From Verrucomicrobiota bacterium (GTDB lineage: Bacteria; Verrucomicrobiota; Verrucomicrobiia; Chthoniobacterales; SZAS-18), in NCBI GenBank assembly GCA_025353105.1, contig JANXRG010000109.1, positions 1-52,514 on the forward strand: a DNA stretch of 52,514 bases, written 5' to 3'. This document shows positions 1-8,284 of this stretch, one piece after another; the first letter of the stretch is position 1; each line of letters starts with the position of its first letter. The notes under the pieces were generated by a model. That model saw nothing but the letters and a program-made list of their open reading frames with translations, was not told the origin of the DNA and searched no databases. Made by a program: the position numbers and the translations under genes.

Positions 1-880
1 CCGTAGTGAGCGCGAGTCCGCACCGGCGCAGAAAGCACACCAAACCAAGCAGGGAGAGCCGGCCAGCCGCCAGGCGCGACGGGAGCCGCGCGGCATCGCG
101 CACGACGATCAGCGACGCCTCGTCCTCCGCGGAGCCTAGCAGCACCGTATCGCAATCCGCGCGCGCGTGCAGCAAGTGAAGCGCCTCGCCGAATTTTTCC
201 GACGGCCACACGCCGGAGGGCTGACGGCTGGTGACGAACGCGGCGACAACCGGACGCGCACCGAGGGCGAATTCCCGCCACAATCCCGCCGCTTCCTGCT
301 CGTGTGAAGCGCCCGGATAAACGATCGGCCGCAGCGTCCAATCGGGCGCGAGACCGGTGAGGTGAGAAACGAGATCACGAAAATAGGCCGGGTAGGACTG
401 AGGTCGCCGAATCGGGACGGGATGGGTCACCAACGCCGAGAAACCCTTGTGTACATAGGCGGCCCGATTCGGAATCCCCCGTCGCCAAGCGGCGATCGTC
501 TCGCGCCAGGAGGCACCGCTGTTGTAACAAACGATTGCATCGAATTCGGCGGCCAGCACGGCCAAATCGCGTGGGTCGCACGTTCCGGCGAGATGGGGAT
601 TGCCCACCAGCACCGCGGCGGCCAGGGGCGGTGCCGCGTAAATCCACTCGCAATTCGGCAAGCCCCGTTGAAGGGCCGGCAGGCTCGCTGTGTTGTAAAG
701 CACGTCGCCGATGTGGCTGGCCCCGAGCAATAACGCGCGCCGCCACGCCTGCGGCGGACGCGGTGTCGGGAGACGCCGAAGCGCCGCCGCGCCGCGGAGC
801 GCTGGGCCCGCGAGCTCGCTCAGGCACGCGACCCGATAGTTCGCGGCATTGCGAAAAGACGTACGATCGGGCCAGCGCAT
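1..880 (-). CDS. GT9 glycosyltransferase (heptosyltransferase-like), 3' end beyond window
   Basis: An open frame on the minus strand runs off the left edge, so the C-terminus is missing; about 293 residues are visible. Near the N-terminus it reads LLLGASHIGDVLYNTASLPA, the first Rossmann strand and G-D loop of ADP-heptose:LPS heptosyltransferases. Later it reads AAFVTSRQPSGVWPSEKFGE and then TVLLGSAEDEASL, matching the nucleotide-sugar-binding half of the family. The start is put at the ATG at 880, the first in-frame ATG; upstream codons remain open towards position 950 without a better start. The gene is divergent from the O-antigen ligase-like gene and probably belongs to the same surface-polysaccharide island. 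It would transfer a heptose or other sugar to a lipid-linked core or glycan on the cytoplasmic side. Its exact substrate cannot be read. Confidence 0.8.
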   Translation of the reverse strand, partial: MRWPDRTSFRNAANYRVACLSELAGPALRGAAALRRLPTPRPPQAWRRALLLGASHIGDVLYNTASLPALQRGLPNCEWIYAAPPLAAAVLVGNPHLAGTCDPRDLAVLAAEFDAIVCYNSGASWRETIAAWRRGIPNRAAYVHKGFSALVTHPVPIRRPQSYPAYFRDLVSHLTGLAPDWTLRPIVYPGASHEQEAAGLWREFALGARPVVAAFVTSRQPSGVWPSEKFGEALHLLHARADCDTVLLGSAEDEASLIVVRDAARLPSRLAAGRLSLLGLVCFLRRCGLALTT

Positions 881-972
881 GACGCGATAGAGAATGACCG
901 GTGCGGGGACGACGGCAAGCCGGCAACATTCCCCTTGAGAGCGTTCATGCCCACCGGCAGAGTCCCCGGCAG

Positions 973-2472
973 ATGTCTCCGGTTCTCGCGCGCCTGCCCT
1001 ATTACTCCGCCCTGCTGGTCGGGTTGATGGGGGCGCTGTTTCTTGGAGCCGCGCTGGGTTCCGACGATTACCTAACCGTCGTCCTCGCCGCCACGTCCCT
1101 TTTCTCGGCGATTTGGATCATCATGTCTGGCGAACGTTGGTGGGTGCCCATGGGTTTCGCGCTTGGCATCGGCGGTTTTTTCACGATTCCTTGGAAGCTG
1201 TATCCGCACGAAATCGCCCTCGCGTTGTGCGGTCTCGCCATCCTGCCACGCATCCCGTTCAAATCCACTAGCCTGAAGAGGAATCGACCCCGACTTCCCA
1301 CCATCTTCTTCGTCCTGTTTGCCTACCTTGTCATCCATTTCGCGATTTCCGCCGGCCGGGAATGGGACACGGGCGGCCTGGGGAATATCTCGCGCGCGTA
1401 CCTCAACGCGATTTGGCCATTCATCTTTGGGCTCGCTTTCTACCTCTATGGATCCTCCAGAGTGATCGGGGCGGCCCTGCGTGCGATGTATCTCGCCCTG
1501 CTGATTCGGATGGCGTTCGGTTTCGTCAATTATTTCTTCGACGAGAACTTTGCCGTACCGCTCATCAATTATTCGATCGACCCGCAGGACTTGCGCACAT
1601 CGGGAACGATGTTGCTCATCCTCTCGACTCTGATGCTGATTTCGACCACGGGCCCGGTCGCGCGAGTTGGCCACACGCTAGTCGCGTTGATTTCGGCCTA
1701 TGCCTGCCTCGTCGGCGGCTCTCGCGCTCAGATTGCGGCGTTGCTCCTCTATCCGCTGATCCTTTCCGTGATCTTTCGCAAATGGACCCAACTCCTCGTG
1801 TCGCTGGCCGGCGCCGGTCTGTTGCTCGTCGCCATCAATCTCAGTCCGCAGTCGCTCGAATCCTTGCCGTACCGAATCCAGCGCGGTCTGAGCGTACTGA
1901 TAATCGGACCGACGATCGAAATTGACGTGCAGCAGGACGTCAAGGGCAGCGACGAGTTCCGTCGCGTGCTCAGCGCGGAAGGACTGAAACGATGGACGGA
2001 AAGCAGGCAGTCGTTGCTCTTCGGGACAGGAATTCGACGGTTCGATGAGAATGTCATGATGTTGGCGGCTCGCTTTGAGATGGATCCGTTCACGTTGTTT
2101 ATCCAAAGCTCAGCTGACGTGGGAGCCTATGAAACCGCGCTTTGGACGCTCCTGGCAGTGCTCGGGATCGTGGGGCTACTGCTATACGCGTGGCTGTTGC
2201 TAGAGCTGTTGCGCTCGATTCTGCCTGCCCTGAAGAGCTGGCGCCTCCAGGGTCCCGACTTTGTCATCGTCACGTGGGCCGGCATGTCGATGATTGGCGT
2301 GTATTTTACGTGCGTGTTATTTGGTGGCTACCCCAGTTTTGAAATCTTCCTGGCCATCCTGGCGAAGGGAATGATCGAGGATCTCCGCAAGGACCAGCGA
2401 CCCGCGAATGCACCGGCCGTTTCCAGCCTGCCTTCCATCACGCTGCCCCAGCCCGAGCCGGTCGCAACCTGA
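973..2472 (+). CDS. O-antigen polymerase/ligase-like (Wzy/WaaL-type) membrane protein
   Basis: The 499-residue protein has about eleven hydrophobic segments spread over its length. A long, more polar loop around residues 310-375 lies before the last membrane segments, which is typical of Wzy polymerases and O-antigen ligases. The short motif GGSRAQIAALL near residue 260 resembles the GSR stretch of that superfamily. The frame is open back to 901, but the ATG at 973 begins the hydrophobic N-terminus directly, so it is preferred. Its neighbours are glycosyltransferases on both sides, which supports polymerising or ligating surface glycan in the inner membrane. It ends 3 bp from the stop of the convergent GT2 gene. 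Polymerase and ligase cannot be told apart from sequence alone. Confidence 0.72.
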   Translation: MSPVLARLPYYSALLVGLMGALFLGAALGSDDYLTVVLAATSLFSAIWIIMSGERWWVPMGFALGIGGFFTIPWKLYPHEIALALCGLAILPRIPFKSTSLKRNRPRLPTIFFVLFAYLVIHFAISAGREWDTGGLGNISRAYLNAIWPFIFGLAFYLYGSSRVIGAALRAMYLALLIRMAFGFVNYFFDENFAVPLINYSIDPQDLRTSGTMLLILSTLMLISTTGPVARVGHTLVALISAYACLVGGSRAQIAALLLYPLILSVIFRKWTQLLVSLAGAGLLLVAINLSPQSLESLPYRIQRGLSVLIIGPTIEIDVQQDVKGSDEFRRVLSAEGLKRWTESRQSLLFGTGIRRFDENVMMLAARFEMDPFTLFIQSSADVGAYETALWTLLAVLGIVGLLLYAWLLLELLRSILPALKSWRLQGPDFVIVTWAGMSMIGVYFTCVLFGGYPSFEIFLAILAKGMIEDLRKDQRPANAPAVSSLPSITLPQPEPVAT

Positions 2473-2475
2473 CTG

Positions 2476-3432
2476 TTACTTCCCGCCTGCCCGCTGCAAC
2501 GCGTTGGCCCGCGGATCGCCCGCCGGACATCCCCGCACCGCGCCGAGCCAGAGAGCCCGCACGAGGCCCGACATATTCCTCGGCGTCCAGCCATGCGCGC
2601 TGAAGAACCGGAACGAATTCCCCGGCAACGTGCGCAGCATTCGCCGGCCGTGTCGAAGCCGGAAGCCGGTAAATCCGAGATTTTGCATCATCGCGAGATA
2701 GCGGATCCGCTCCGAGTCCCGGGCGACCGGATTTGTGACGGGCGCCTGCAAATGTTGAACGACCACGGAAGGCACAAACGCGGATGGAAACCGCGCCGTG
2801 AGTCGCAGGCTGAACTCCAGGTCCTCGCCTCGCACCCAGTAATCGCCGCGCGGCGGGCCGACGCTCCGCAGCGCGCGCGCGGTCACGAGCAGGCAGACGC
2901 CGGGGCTCCAGGAAAATGCCACCGGCCGGGAACCGCATCGCTGGAGGTATTCCGCCGGTGTGTCCACCTGGCGAATCGCCCGCCACGGCTCCGCCCGCAA
3001 CAATCCCGGAAACCAGCCGATCCGTCCTGCTCCGTCGACCACCATCGGATAAATCACATCCGCGCCCGCGGCTTCACCCGCCGCGAGGAGGCGCGCGAGC
3101 GTCTCGGGCTCGACCACCGCGTCGTCGTCGAGAATCCAGACGTGCGTGAGGCGGTCGCCGTATTCTTCAATCGCGTGATCGATGGCCAGTCTCAAGCCGC
3201 CCCCGCATCCGAGATTCACCGGCGGCACCAACCGCGCTGCCTTTTCACCCAAGGAAGCGACGACCTCGCGGCTTTCCTCGTCGTTTCCATTGTCCGTCAC
3301 AACGACGGCCTCGAGCGGGGCGCGAATGCCACCGAGGCTCGCAAGCAACCGGCGGAGCTCGACCGGCCGGCGAAAGGACGCGATCACCGCAACGACCACC
3401 GCGGAATCGGAGGGGGGTGGCGTCAGGTCCAT
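2476..3432 (-). CDS. GT2 family glycosyltransferase
   Basis: The 318-residue protein starts with the GT-A nucleotide-binding strand (VVAVIASFRRPVELRRLLAS), followed by the metal-binding acidic motif ILDDDAVV near residue 90. The later GEDLEFSLR stretch is the acceptor-side acidic motif seen in rhamnosyl- and galactofuranosyl-transferase-like GT2 enzymes. No membrane helix is evident, so it should act in the cytoplasm or at the inner face of the membrane. The frame is open far upstream, but the extra N-terminal sequence is unlike any domain and lies opposite the next gene. The ATG at 3432 is chosen; ATGs at 3468 and 3471, just after a GGAAAG, are plausible alternatives. It is divergent from the other GT2 gene by about 145 bp. 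Confidence 0.8.
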   Translation of the reverse strand: MDLTPPPSDSAVVVAVIASFRRPVELRRLLASLGGIRAPLEAVVVTDNGNDEESREVVASLGEKAARLVPPVNLGCGGGLRLAIDHAIEEYGDRLTHVWILDDDAVVEPETLARLLAAGEAAGADVIYPMVVDGAGRIGWFPGLLRAEPWRAIRQVDTPAEYLQRCGSRPVAFSWSPGVCLLVTARALRSVGPPRGDYWVRGEDLEFSLRLTARFPSAFVPSVVVQHLQAPVTNPVARDSERIRYLAMMQNLGFTGFRLRHGRRMLRTLPGNSFRFFSAHGWTPRNMSGLVRALWLGAVRGCPAGDPRANALQRAGGK

Positions 3433-3577
3433 GGCTTCGGAAATTGGATCGTCATCGTGACGCCGCATCATCTTTCCAGCGTCCACCCTGACCAACAAGA
3501 CAATTGGCGGTGCCGGCGGATTCCCCTTCTCCCTGACCGGCCGTTGCGGCAACGTCAGGCCAGCTCCGCATCGCCCG

Positions 3578-4579
3578 ATGAGCCGACCGCCCCTTCTTTC
3601 GCTCTGCATCCCAACGTACGCGCGTCCGGGCCCGCTCGCGCAGTTGCTGGAGAGCATCGCCGCACAATGCACCGATGATCTCGAGGTGCTCATCGCCGAG
3701 GATCCGAGCGAGCGGGACGACACGTCGCCCGTTGTCGACAAAATGCGGGCGCTAATACCGGGTCTCCGGTCCTGGCGGAATGCCGAGCGGTTGAAGTTCG
3801 ACCGCAATCTGATCGGGCTCCTGGCCCAAGCCCGGGGGGAATACTGCTGGCTGGTCAGCGATGATGACGTCATTGAATCCGGCGGGGTGGCGGCGGTCAT
3901 CGCCGGCTTGCGCACGCATGGCCCGGTGACGGGCGTCACTTTGAACCGCAACAACTACGACAGCACGCTGACCACCCGGATTTACGGCCGTCCGTTTCAC
4001 CAGCGCGAAACGCGCATCTTCACCAACGCGGACGAAATGTTCATCGGCCTCCTCGATCAAATCGGCCTGCTCTCCTGCCAGATCCTGAGCCGGGAAACGT
4101 GTGCCCGCGTCCTGGGATCCGCCGAGGTCGACGCGTTCATTGGCAGCGGCTACGTGCAGCTCTTCGTCATGATGCGCATGATGTCACTCGAGCCGCGCTG
4201 GCTGTTTCTCGCCGACCGGTGCGTGGGCTGGCGCGCCGACAACGACTCCTTTGTCGAGCGCGGACAACTCGGCCGTCTGCGCATGGACGTGGAAGGATAC
4301 GAGCAAGTGGCTGCGGCGATTTTCACCCGCGAGAGCGAAACGTACCGGCAAGCGCTGGCCGAGGTGGCTCGTTCGCACGTGCGGCATCACATCGTGCGCG
4401 CCAAGCTGGGAGGCGCCTCGTGGGCGTACTCCCGCGAGGCGCTGTCAATTTGTGTTCAACACTACGCGAGCTTCCCGTCGTTTTGGCTGAAGACCTTTCC
4501 CCTTCTGCTCATGCCGCGCGCCGGGGTGCGCCTGGCGCGCTCTGGTTATCAGGGCCTGAAACAGCTCCTGGGCTGGTAA
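3578..4579 (+). CDS. GT2 family glycosyltransferase
   Basis: The 333-residue protein opens with PPLLSLCIPTYARPGPLAQL, the classic GT2 N-terminus. Residues near 95 carry WLVSDDDVIESGG, the DXD-type metal site. The C-terminal third is basic and partly hydrophobic (FWLKTFPLLLMPRAGVRL), which may attach it to the membrane. Similar proteins include abequosyltransferase-type O-antigen enzymes, so a role in adding a sugar to a lipid-linked oligosaccharide is likely. The downstream GT9 gene begins 15 bp after its stop, so the two are probably cotranscribed. The start ATG at 3578 directly precedes the conserved strand, although no clear ribosome binding site is visible. Confidence 0.8.
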   Translation: MSRPPLLSLCIPTYARPGPLAQLLESIAAQCTDDLEVLIAEDPSERDDTSPVVDKMRALIPGLRSWRNAERLKFDRNLIGLLAQARGEYCWLVSDDDVIESGGVAAVIAGLRTHGPVTGVTLNRNNYDSTLTTRIYGRPFHQRETRIFTNADEMFIGLLDQIGLLSCQILSRETCARVLGSAEVDAFIGSGYVQLFVMMRMMSLEPRWLFLADRCVGWRADNDSFVERGQLGRLRMDVEGYEQVAAAIFTRESETYRQALAEVARSHVRHHIVRAKLGGASWAYSREALSICVQHYASFPSFWLKTFPLLLMPRAGVRLARSGYQGLKQLLGW

Positions 4580-4594
4580 AACCCCGCCGCCCGC

Positions 4595-5614
4595 ATGGAA
4601 CCAATGCCCCGGAAGAAACTGCTCGTCGTGGAGCTCTGGGGTATTGGCGATCTCGTCTTCGCCACGACGCTGCTGCGCCAGGCCATCCGCCAATACGACG
4701 TGACGTTGCTCGCGAAGCCGCACGCGCGGCCGCTGCTCGAAAAGACGATGCCAGAACTGCAGCATGTCACCTGGGACGCGCCGTGGACGGCCTTCACCGG
4801 AAAGTACCGCTGGTGGCGCTGGCATTGGCGGGAAATTTTGGTTCTGCTCGCGAATCTGCGAGGCCGACATTTTGATGCTGCCGTGTCCGTGCGAGACGAC
4901 CCGCGCGATCACGTCCTGATGCGGATGATTGGCGCGCCGCGCCGGATCGGGTTCCCGCGGCCGGGAGTAAACCGCTGGCTGACCGAACGTCTGCGCCGCC
5001 TCCCGGGTTCGCAGCACAAGGTGGAGGACTGGCGCATGCTCGCCGAGAAACTCGGGCTCGAAGGCGCCGCTCGGGCCACGCCCGCGCTCTTGGCCACGCG
5101 GCCGGAAAATCGCGGTTCCATTCCGCGCGTCTGCCTGCACGTCGGCGCGCGCATCGCCGTGCGGCGCTGGCCGATCGCGTCGTTCACGGAATTGATTCGT
5201 CGGCTGCGCGCACGATTCAAATTTCATCTCACGCTGGTGCCCGATCCCGACGGCCACGGCGCCGAACTCGCGCCTCTGGCGGACGAATTCCTACCCAGGC
5301 TCGATCTGGATCAGCTCGTAACGTTGCTGGCGGCCAGCGACATGCTCATTTGTAACGACAGCGCGCCGGGTCATCTCGCCGCGGCCGTCGGCACGCCGGT
5401 CCTCGCGCTGTTCGGGCCGACCGATCCGGTCCGTTATCGTCCGTGGGGCGACGCACATCGCGTTGTAATTCGCGATCTGTGTCCGCACCGGCCTTGCTTC
5501 GACTACTGCAAATTTCCCGAGCCCTATTGCCTGACGCGTCTGACGCCGGACGCAATCTGGCCGGAGGTGGAGGCGTGGTTCGCGGCCCAAATCTCAAAGG
5601 GAACGGCCACGTAA
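4595..5614 (+). CDS. GT9 family glycosyltransferase (heptosyltransferase-like)
   Basis: The 339-residue protein has the full GT9 layout. The N-terminal KLLVVELWGIGDLVFATTLL gives the GDLVF loop. The C-terminal domain carries CLHVGARIAVRRWP followed by NDSAPGHLAAAVGTPVLALF and a GPTDP, the hallmark of ADP-heptose:LPS heptosyltransferases. A Cys-containing tail (CPHRPCFDYC) is common in this family. It would add a heptose or related sugar to the LPS core or a similar acceptor. A second methionine three codons in is an equally good start. It lies 15 bp after the GT2 gene, and a separate GT9 gene stands at the left edge of the window, so the island has at least two such enzymes. Confidence 0.88.
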   Translation: MEPMPRKKLLVVELWGIGDLVFATTLLRQAIRQYDVTLLAKPHARPLLEKTMPELQHVTWDAPWTAFTGKYRWWRWHWREILVLLANLRGRHFDAAVSVRDDPRDHVLMRMIGAPRRIGFPRPGVNRWLTERLRRLPGSQHKVEDWRMLAEKLGLEGAARATPALLATRPENRGSIPRVCLHVGARIAVRRWPIASFTELIRRLRARFKFHLTLVPDPDGHGAELAPLADEFLPRLDLDQLVTLLAASDMLICNDSAPGHLAAAVGTPVLALFGPTDPVRYRPWGDAHRVVIRDLCPHRPCFDYCKFPEPYCLTRLTPDAIWPEVEAWFAAQISKGTAT

Positions 5615-5652
5615 ATCGTTAGACTTCCAAACCGTTCCTCTTTCCCCGTTTT

Positions 5653-5738
5653 CTTCGAACCGAGCGAAGCGAGATCGCCTTTCAAACGTATTTCCGAGAT
5701 CAAAAGGCAATTTCGAATCTCGAATTTCGAGTTTCTCC
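5653..5738 (-). repeat. Dispersed intergenic repeat, copy 1 (family F)
   Basis: Read on the minus strand this stretch contains GAAATTGCCTTTTGA, then GTTTGAAAGGCGATCTCG and CTTCGCTCGGTTCGAAG. The same blocks occur in the same order on the plus strand at 21928-22005, and a decayed version lies near 11900-11985. It fills most of the gap between the GT9 and WecG-type genes. No function is known to me. Confidence 0.75.
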
Positions 5739-5743
5739 AACCC

Positions 5744-6550
5744 ATGCTCCATCTCGGCAAACGCAACGTCCTCGGAATCCAGGTCGATGCCATCGACTAC
5801 GAATCGGCCGTCGCTCAGATTCTCGCCGCCGCCCGCGAGGGTCGCGGGTTCAGCGTGTCAGCGCTTGCGGTGCATGGGGTCATGACCGGCGTTGATGATC
5901 GCGAACACCAATTCCGCCTGAATCATTTCAACCTGATTTGCCCCGATGGCCAACCGGTGCGGTGGATGTTGAATTCCGCCCACGGCGCTGCGCTCGCCGA
6001 TCGCGTCTACGGGCCATTTCTGACGCTGCGCGTTTGCGAATCCGCGGCGCGCGATGGCTTCGGCATCTTTCTCTTCGGCGGAACCGTGGATTCACTCGCG
6101 GCGCTCGGCGCAAATCTGCGGCAGCGCTATCCGACGCTCGTCATCGCGGGCACGCGGCCCTCCCGGTTTCGGCAGGCGACACCTGCCGAAGTCGATGAGG
6201 ATGTCGCCGCCATTCGAAACAGCGGAGCAAAGATCTGCCTGTGCGGAATCGGCTGTCCGCGCCAGGAGGTGTGGGCGTACGAGATGCGCGATCGGTTGTC
6301 CATGCCCGTCCTCGCCGTTGGTGCGGCGTTTGATTTTCTTTCAGGGGCGCAACCAATGGCGCCTGCGTGGATGCAGTCACGCGGTCTGGAATGGCTCTAT
6401 CGCCTCGGCGTTGAACCGCGGCGTCTTTGGCACCGCTACCTTGTGCTGAGTCCCCGCTTCGTCTGGCATGCCACTCGGCAGATCATTTTTAAACGAGCGT
6501 ACGATCCAACGCGGGCGATCCAACCTCGTGAATCGATGCGCTTCGGCTGA
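5744..6550 (+). CDS. WecG/TagA/CpsF family glycosyltransferase
   Basis: The 268-residue protein is a close match to the family that includes WecG (UDP-ManNAcA transferase) and TagA (UDP-ManNAc transferase). It reads NVLGIQVDAIDYESAVAQIL at the start and ICPDGQPVRWMLN around residue 70, which holds the conserved Asp-Gly-x-Pro. FGIFLFGGTVDSLAAL follows, then ICLCGIGCPRQEVWAYEM and GAAFDFLSGAQPMAPAWMQ, a conserved C-terminal block. It probably adds the second sugar to an undecaprenyl-diphosphate intermediate at the inner membrane. It closes the surface-polysaccharide island. The upstream 129 bp are mostly a dispersed repeat, so it may have its own promoter or rely on readthrough. Confidence 0.88.
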   Translation: MLHLGKRNVLGIQVDAIDYESAVAQILAAAREGRGFSVSALAVHGVMTGVDDREHQFRLNHFNLICPDGQPVRWMLNSAHGAALADRVYGPFLTLRVCESAARDGFGIFLFGGTVDSLAALGANLRQRYPTLVIAGTRPSRFRQATPAEVDEDVAAIRNSGAKICLCGIGCPRQEVWAYEMRDRLSMPVLAVGAAFDFLSGAQPMAPAWMQSRGLEWLYRLGVEPRRLWHRYLVLSPRFVWHATRQIIFKRAYDPTRAIQPRESMRFG

Positions 6551-6555
6551 GTCGG

Positions 6556-6590
6556 AAATGCCGAAGTGCGAATGCCGAACGCCAAAGTGA
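6556..6590 (+). repeat. 7-bp-period array (GAATGCC/GAACGCC family)
   Basis: Five units in register: AAATGCC, GAAGTGC, GAATGCC, GAACGCC, AAAGTGA. The array begins 5 bp after the stop codon of the WecG-type gene. Related arrays are at 8052-8086, 8333-8346, 10631-10658, 11081-11150 and 40537-40558. Confidence 0.75.
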
Positions 6591-6613
6591 GGACTCAGAA
6601 ATCGGGAGCCGGA

Positions 6614-6681
6614 GTGACAACCACAAAAGAGTACAAAGAACGCAAAAGAGGCCAGACAGAATAAATCTCACGCGGAGGCGC
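6614..6681 (+). repeat. 68-bp dispersed unit, copy 1 (family C)
   Basis: Begins GTGACAACCACAAAAGAG and ends CTCACGCGGAGGCGC. It aligns over its whole length with 6919-6984 in the same orientation, with the last 15 bases identical. The copy continues with CGAGACGCGGAGGAAA, which the second copy lacks. Confidence 0.7.
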
Positions 6682-6735
6682 CGAGACGCGGAGGAAAGCA
6701 GGACGCATCATCAACGGAACTCCGTGATCCCCGAC

Positions 6736-6885
6736 TGGGGAGCGCATGCGTCTCGCGTGCTGACCTCGGCGTCTCGCCGAGGTTGCGTGCTCGCTTCTCG
6801 CGATCGACGTCAGTCAGATTTAAGTCAATGAAGGAACGCCCGGCGAGACGCCGGTCGGGTGCAGGCGGGACGCCCGCGCTCCCCA
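6736..6885. repeat. Large imperfect inverted repeat (44-bp arms)
   Basis: The arms are 6736-6778 and 6842-6885. Both read TGGGGAGCGC, then a GCGTC-YCGC stretch, then CGGCGTCTCGCC when the right arm is reverse-complemented. The left arm also holds its own perfect hairpin (CCTCGGCG/CGCCGAGG, 6764-6782). Transcribed RNA would fold back strongly. It may be a foldback element or a bidirectional terminator. Confidence 0.7.
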
Positions 6886-6918
6886 ATCCAATTCCGAATT
6901 CGGAAATCGAGGACCAAC

Positions 6919-6984
6919 GTGGTAACCAAAAAAGCACAAAGAGCCCTAGAGAGACCGGGCAGAATGGATCTCACGCGGAGGCGC
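6919..6984 (+). repeat. 66-bp dispersed unit, copy 2 (family C)
   Basis: Begins GTGGTAACCAAAAAAGCAC and ends GGATCTCACGCGGAGGCGC. It is the second copy of the unit at 6614-6681. Confidence 0.7.
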
Positions 6985-7048
6985 AGGTGCTTCAGGTTGT
7001 CGCCAACCGGATGCGCTCAGGGCGGCTCCGCCGCCAGATATTTTTGCC

Positions 7049-7069
7049 ATCGCGTCGGGCCGACGCGAT
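7049..7069. repeat. Perfect 9-bp hairpin
   Basis: ATCGCGTCG and CGACGCGAT pair around a GGC loop. There is no T-run next to it, so it is not a classic terminator. Confidence 0.6.
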
Positions 7070-7141
7070 CCACCATTGTCCCGCGCGGCCTATCGCCCTG
7101 CTCGCCATCGTTCCTCGACAGCGGTTGCTTTCGGTCCGCTG

Positions 7142-7172
7142 ATTCGTGTTCATTCGTGTAAATTCGTGGTTC
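7142..7172 (+). repeat. TTCATTCGTG-type array (family A)
   Basis: Three roughly 10-bp units (ATTCGTGTTC, ATTCGTGTAA, ATTCGTGGTT) lie just downstream of the BtpA-family gene. The same family occurs at 8159-8190 (inverted) and 8285-8322. Confidence 0.75.
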
Positions 7173-7251
7173 CCGCTTTCTGACTTTCGATTTTTCCCCG
7201 CGCATCGCAGGACTTCTCGTCTGACTCGAATCTCGACTCGCAGCTCCCCCA

Positions 7252-8046
7252 TCACCCCAGTGCCGCGCGCAGCGCCGCGACGCGCGAGGCGTCCACCGGG
7301 TTTGAGACGAGTCCATCCCGCTTCAGCGAGGTGCCGACGATGAATCCGTTCGCCAGCTTGAGGTACGGCTCGAGCGTGTCGACGGAGACACCGCTCCCCA
7401 GAAGAATGGTCGCGTCCGGACAGGCCCGCCGTACCCGACTCAGGTCACTCGGATCTGCCGACCTGCCGGTGCTGACGCCCGTGACAATCAACGCGTCCGC
7501 GAGCCCGCGCTCGACGGTGTCGCGCGCCGTCTCCTCGATGCTGAAATCCGCGAGGGGCCGCCCGTGCTTCACATGCACATCAGCAAAGATACGGGTCTGC
7601 GGGCACAAGGCCGCGCGCTGCCGGAGCGTTTCGTGCGCCGCGCCCTCCACGATGCCCTGATCCGTGACCATCGCGCCGGTGTGAACATTCACCCGGATAA
7701 AGCTTCCACCATGCACGGCGCAGAGCGCGAGCCCAGTCGCGGCATCGTTGCGCAGGACGTTGAACCCGAGCGGCAGGCCGCGCAGGTCGTCGCGGACGGC
7801 CACGGCCGCCGCACTCAACGCCGCAATGGTGACGGGCGCCACGGTGCCTTTGCGGAAGGGCACGTCGCCGAAATTTTCCAGGATGACGGCGTCGGCCCCG
7901 CCCTCACGATAGGCGGCCGCGTCGAGTCGGGCTGAGGCCACGACCGAACCGAAATCGCCATCCCAACGCGGCGAACCCGGCAGCGGCCGGAGATGGATCA
8001 CGCCGATGAGCGATTTGGCGGAAGAACCAGGGAAGAGATTTGCCAT
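7252..8046 (-). CDS. BtpA/SgcQ family TIM-barrel protein
   Basis: The 264-residue protein matches the BtpA family along its length. It has LIGVIHLRPLPGSPRW at the N-terminus, GGADAVILENFGDVPF near residue 50 and LGFNVLRNDAATGLAL near residue 95. VNVHTGAMVTDQGIVEG follows, then IFADVHVKHGRPLADFS, VTGVSTGRSADPSDL and the phosphate-binding-like GSGVSVDTL. BtpA was linked to photosystem I stability in cyanobacteria, but homologues are widespread in non-photosynthetic bacteria, where the function is unknown and an aldolase-like or isomerase-like activity is only suspected. It is a standalone gene here, divergent from the SSS symporter with a repeat-filled space between them. Confidence 0.85.
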   Translation of the reverse strand: MANLFPGSSAKSLIGVIHLRPLPGSPRWDGDFGSVVASARLDAAAYREGGADAVILENFGDVPFRKGTVAPVTIAALSAAAVAVRDDLRGLPLGFNVLRNDAATGLALCAVHGGSFIRVNVHTGAMVTDQGIVEGAAHETLRQRAALCPQTRIFADVHVKHGRPLADFSIEETARDTVERGLADALIVTGVSTGRSADPSDLSRVRRACPDATILLGSGVSVDTLEPYLKLANGFIVGTSLKRDGLVSNPVDASRVAALRAALG

Positions 8047-8051
8047 AGGGG

Positions 8052-8086
8052 GAATGACGAGCGCCGAATGCCAAATGCCGAACTGT
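8052..8086 (+). repeat. 7-bp-period array, left outer arm
   Basis: Units GAATGAC, GAGCGCC, GAATGCC, AAATGCC, GAACTGT. It is inverted relative to 8333-8346. Confidence 0.7.
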
Positions 8087-8107
8087 TTCGGAGACGGCGA
8101 TGGGAAG

Positions 8108-8141
8108 TTAACCGCAGATTAACACAGATTTCCGCAGATTT
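8108..8141 (+). repeat. CGCAGATT array (family B)
   Basis: Three copies of CRCAGATT spaced 10-11 bp apart after GTTAAC. Its reverse complement is present at 8246-8277, and a further copy is at 11771-11797. Confidence 0.8.
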
Positions 8142-8158
8142 TTTGGACAGAAGGATGA

Positions 8159-8190
8159 ACCAAGAATTTCACACGAAAAGACACGAATTT
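8159..8190 (-). repeat. TTCATTCGTG-type array, inverted (family A)
   Basis: On the minus strand it reads AAATTCGTGTCTTTTCGTGT and then GAAATTCTTGGTT. It pairs with 8285-8322. Confidence 0.75.
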
Positions 8191-8245
8191 ATTCAATAAG
8201 CTGGGACTTACATCGATCGTTCTGCAGTCTCTCCGCCTAGGAAGA

Positions 8246-8277
8246 AATCTGCGTAAATCCGCGTCAATCTGTGGTTC
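8246..8277 (-). repeat. CGCAGATT array, inverted (family B)
   Basis: On the minus strand it reads GGAACCACAGATTGACGCGG and then ATTTACGCAGATTT. It is the inverted partner of 8108-8141. Confidence 0.8.
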
Positions 8278-8284
8278 CATCCGC

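Larger units (their letters stand above)
6551..7251. other. 701-bp intergenic region made almost entirely of repeats
   Basis: No credible gene was found here. From left to right it holds a 7-bp-period array (6556-6590), a 68-bp unit (6614-6681), a large imperfect inverted repeat (6736-6885), a second copy of the 68-bp unit (6919-6984), a perfect GC hairpin (7049-7069) and a TTCATTCGTG-type array (7142-7172). The flanking genes are transcribed towards it from both sides, so it is a convergent intergenic space. Confidence 0.8.

Noticed and set aside
375-929. Open minus-strand frame of about 184 codons
   Set aside because: It is in a different frame from the GT9 gene at 1-880 and codes for Arg/Ser/Pro-rich sequence without family motifs.
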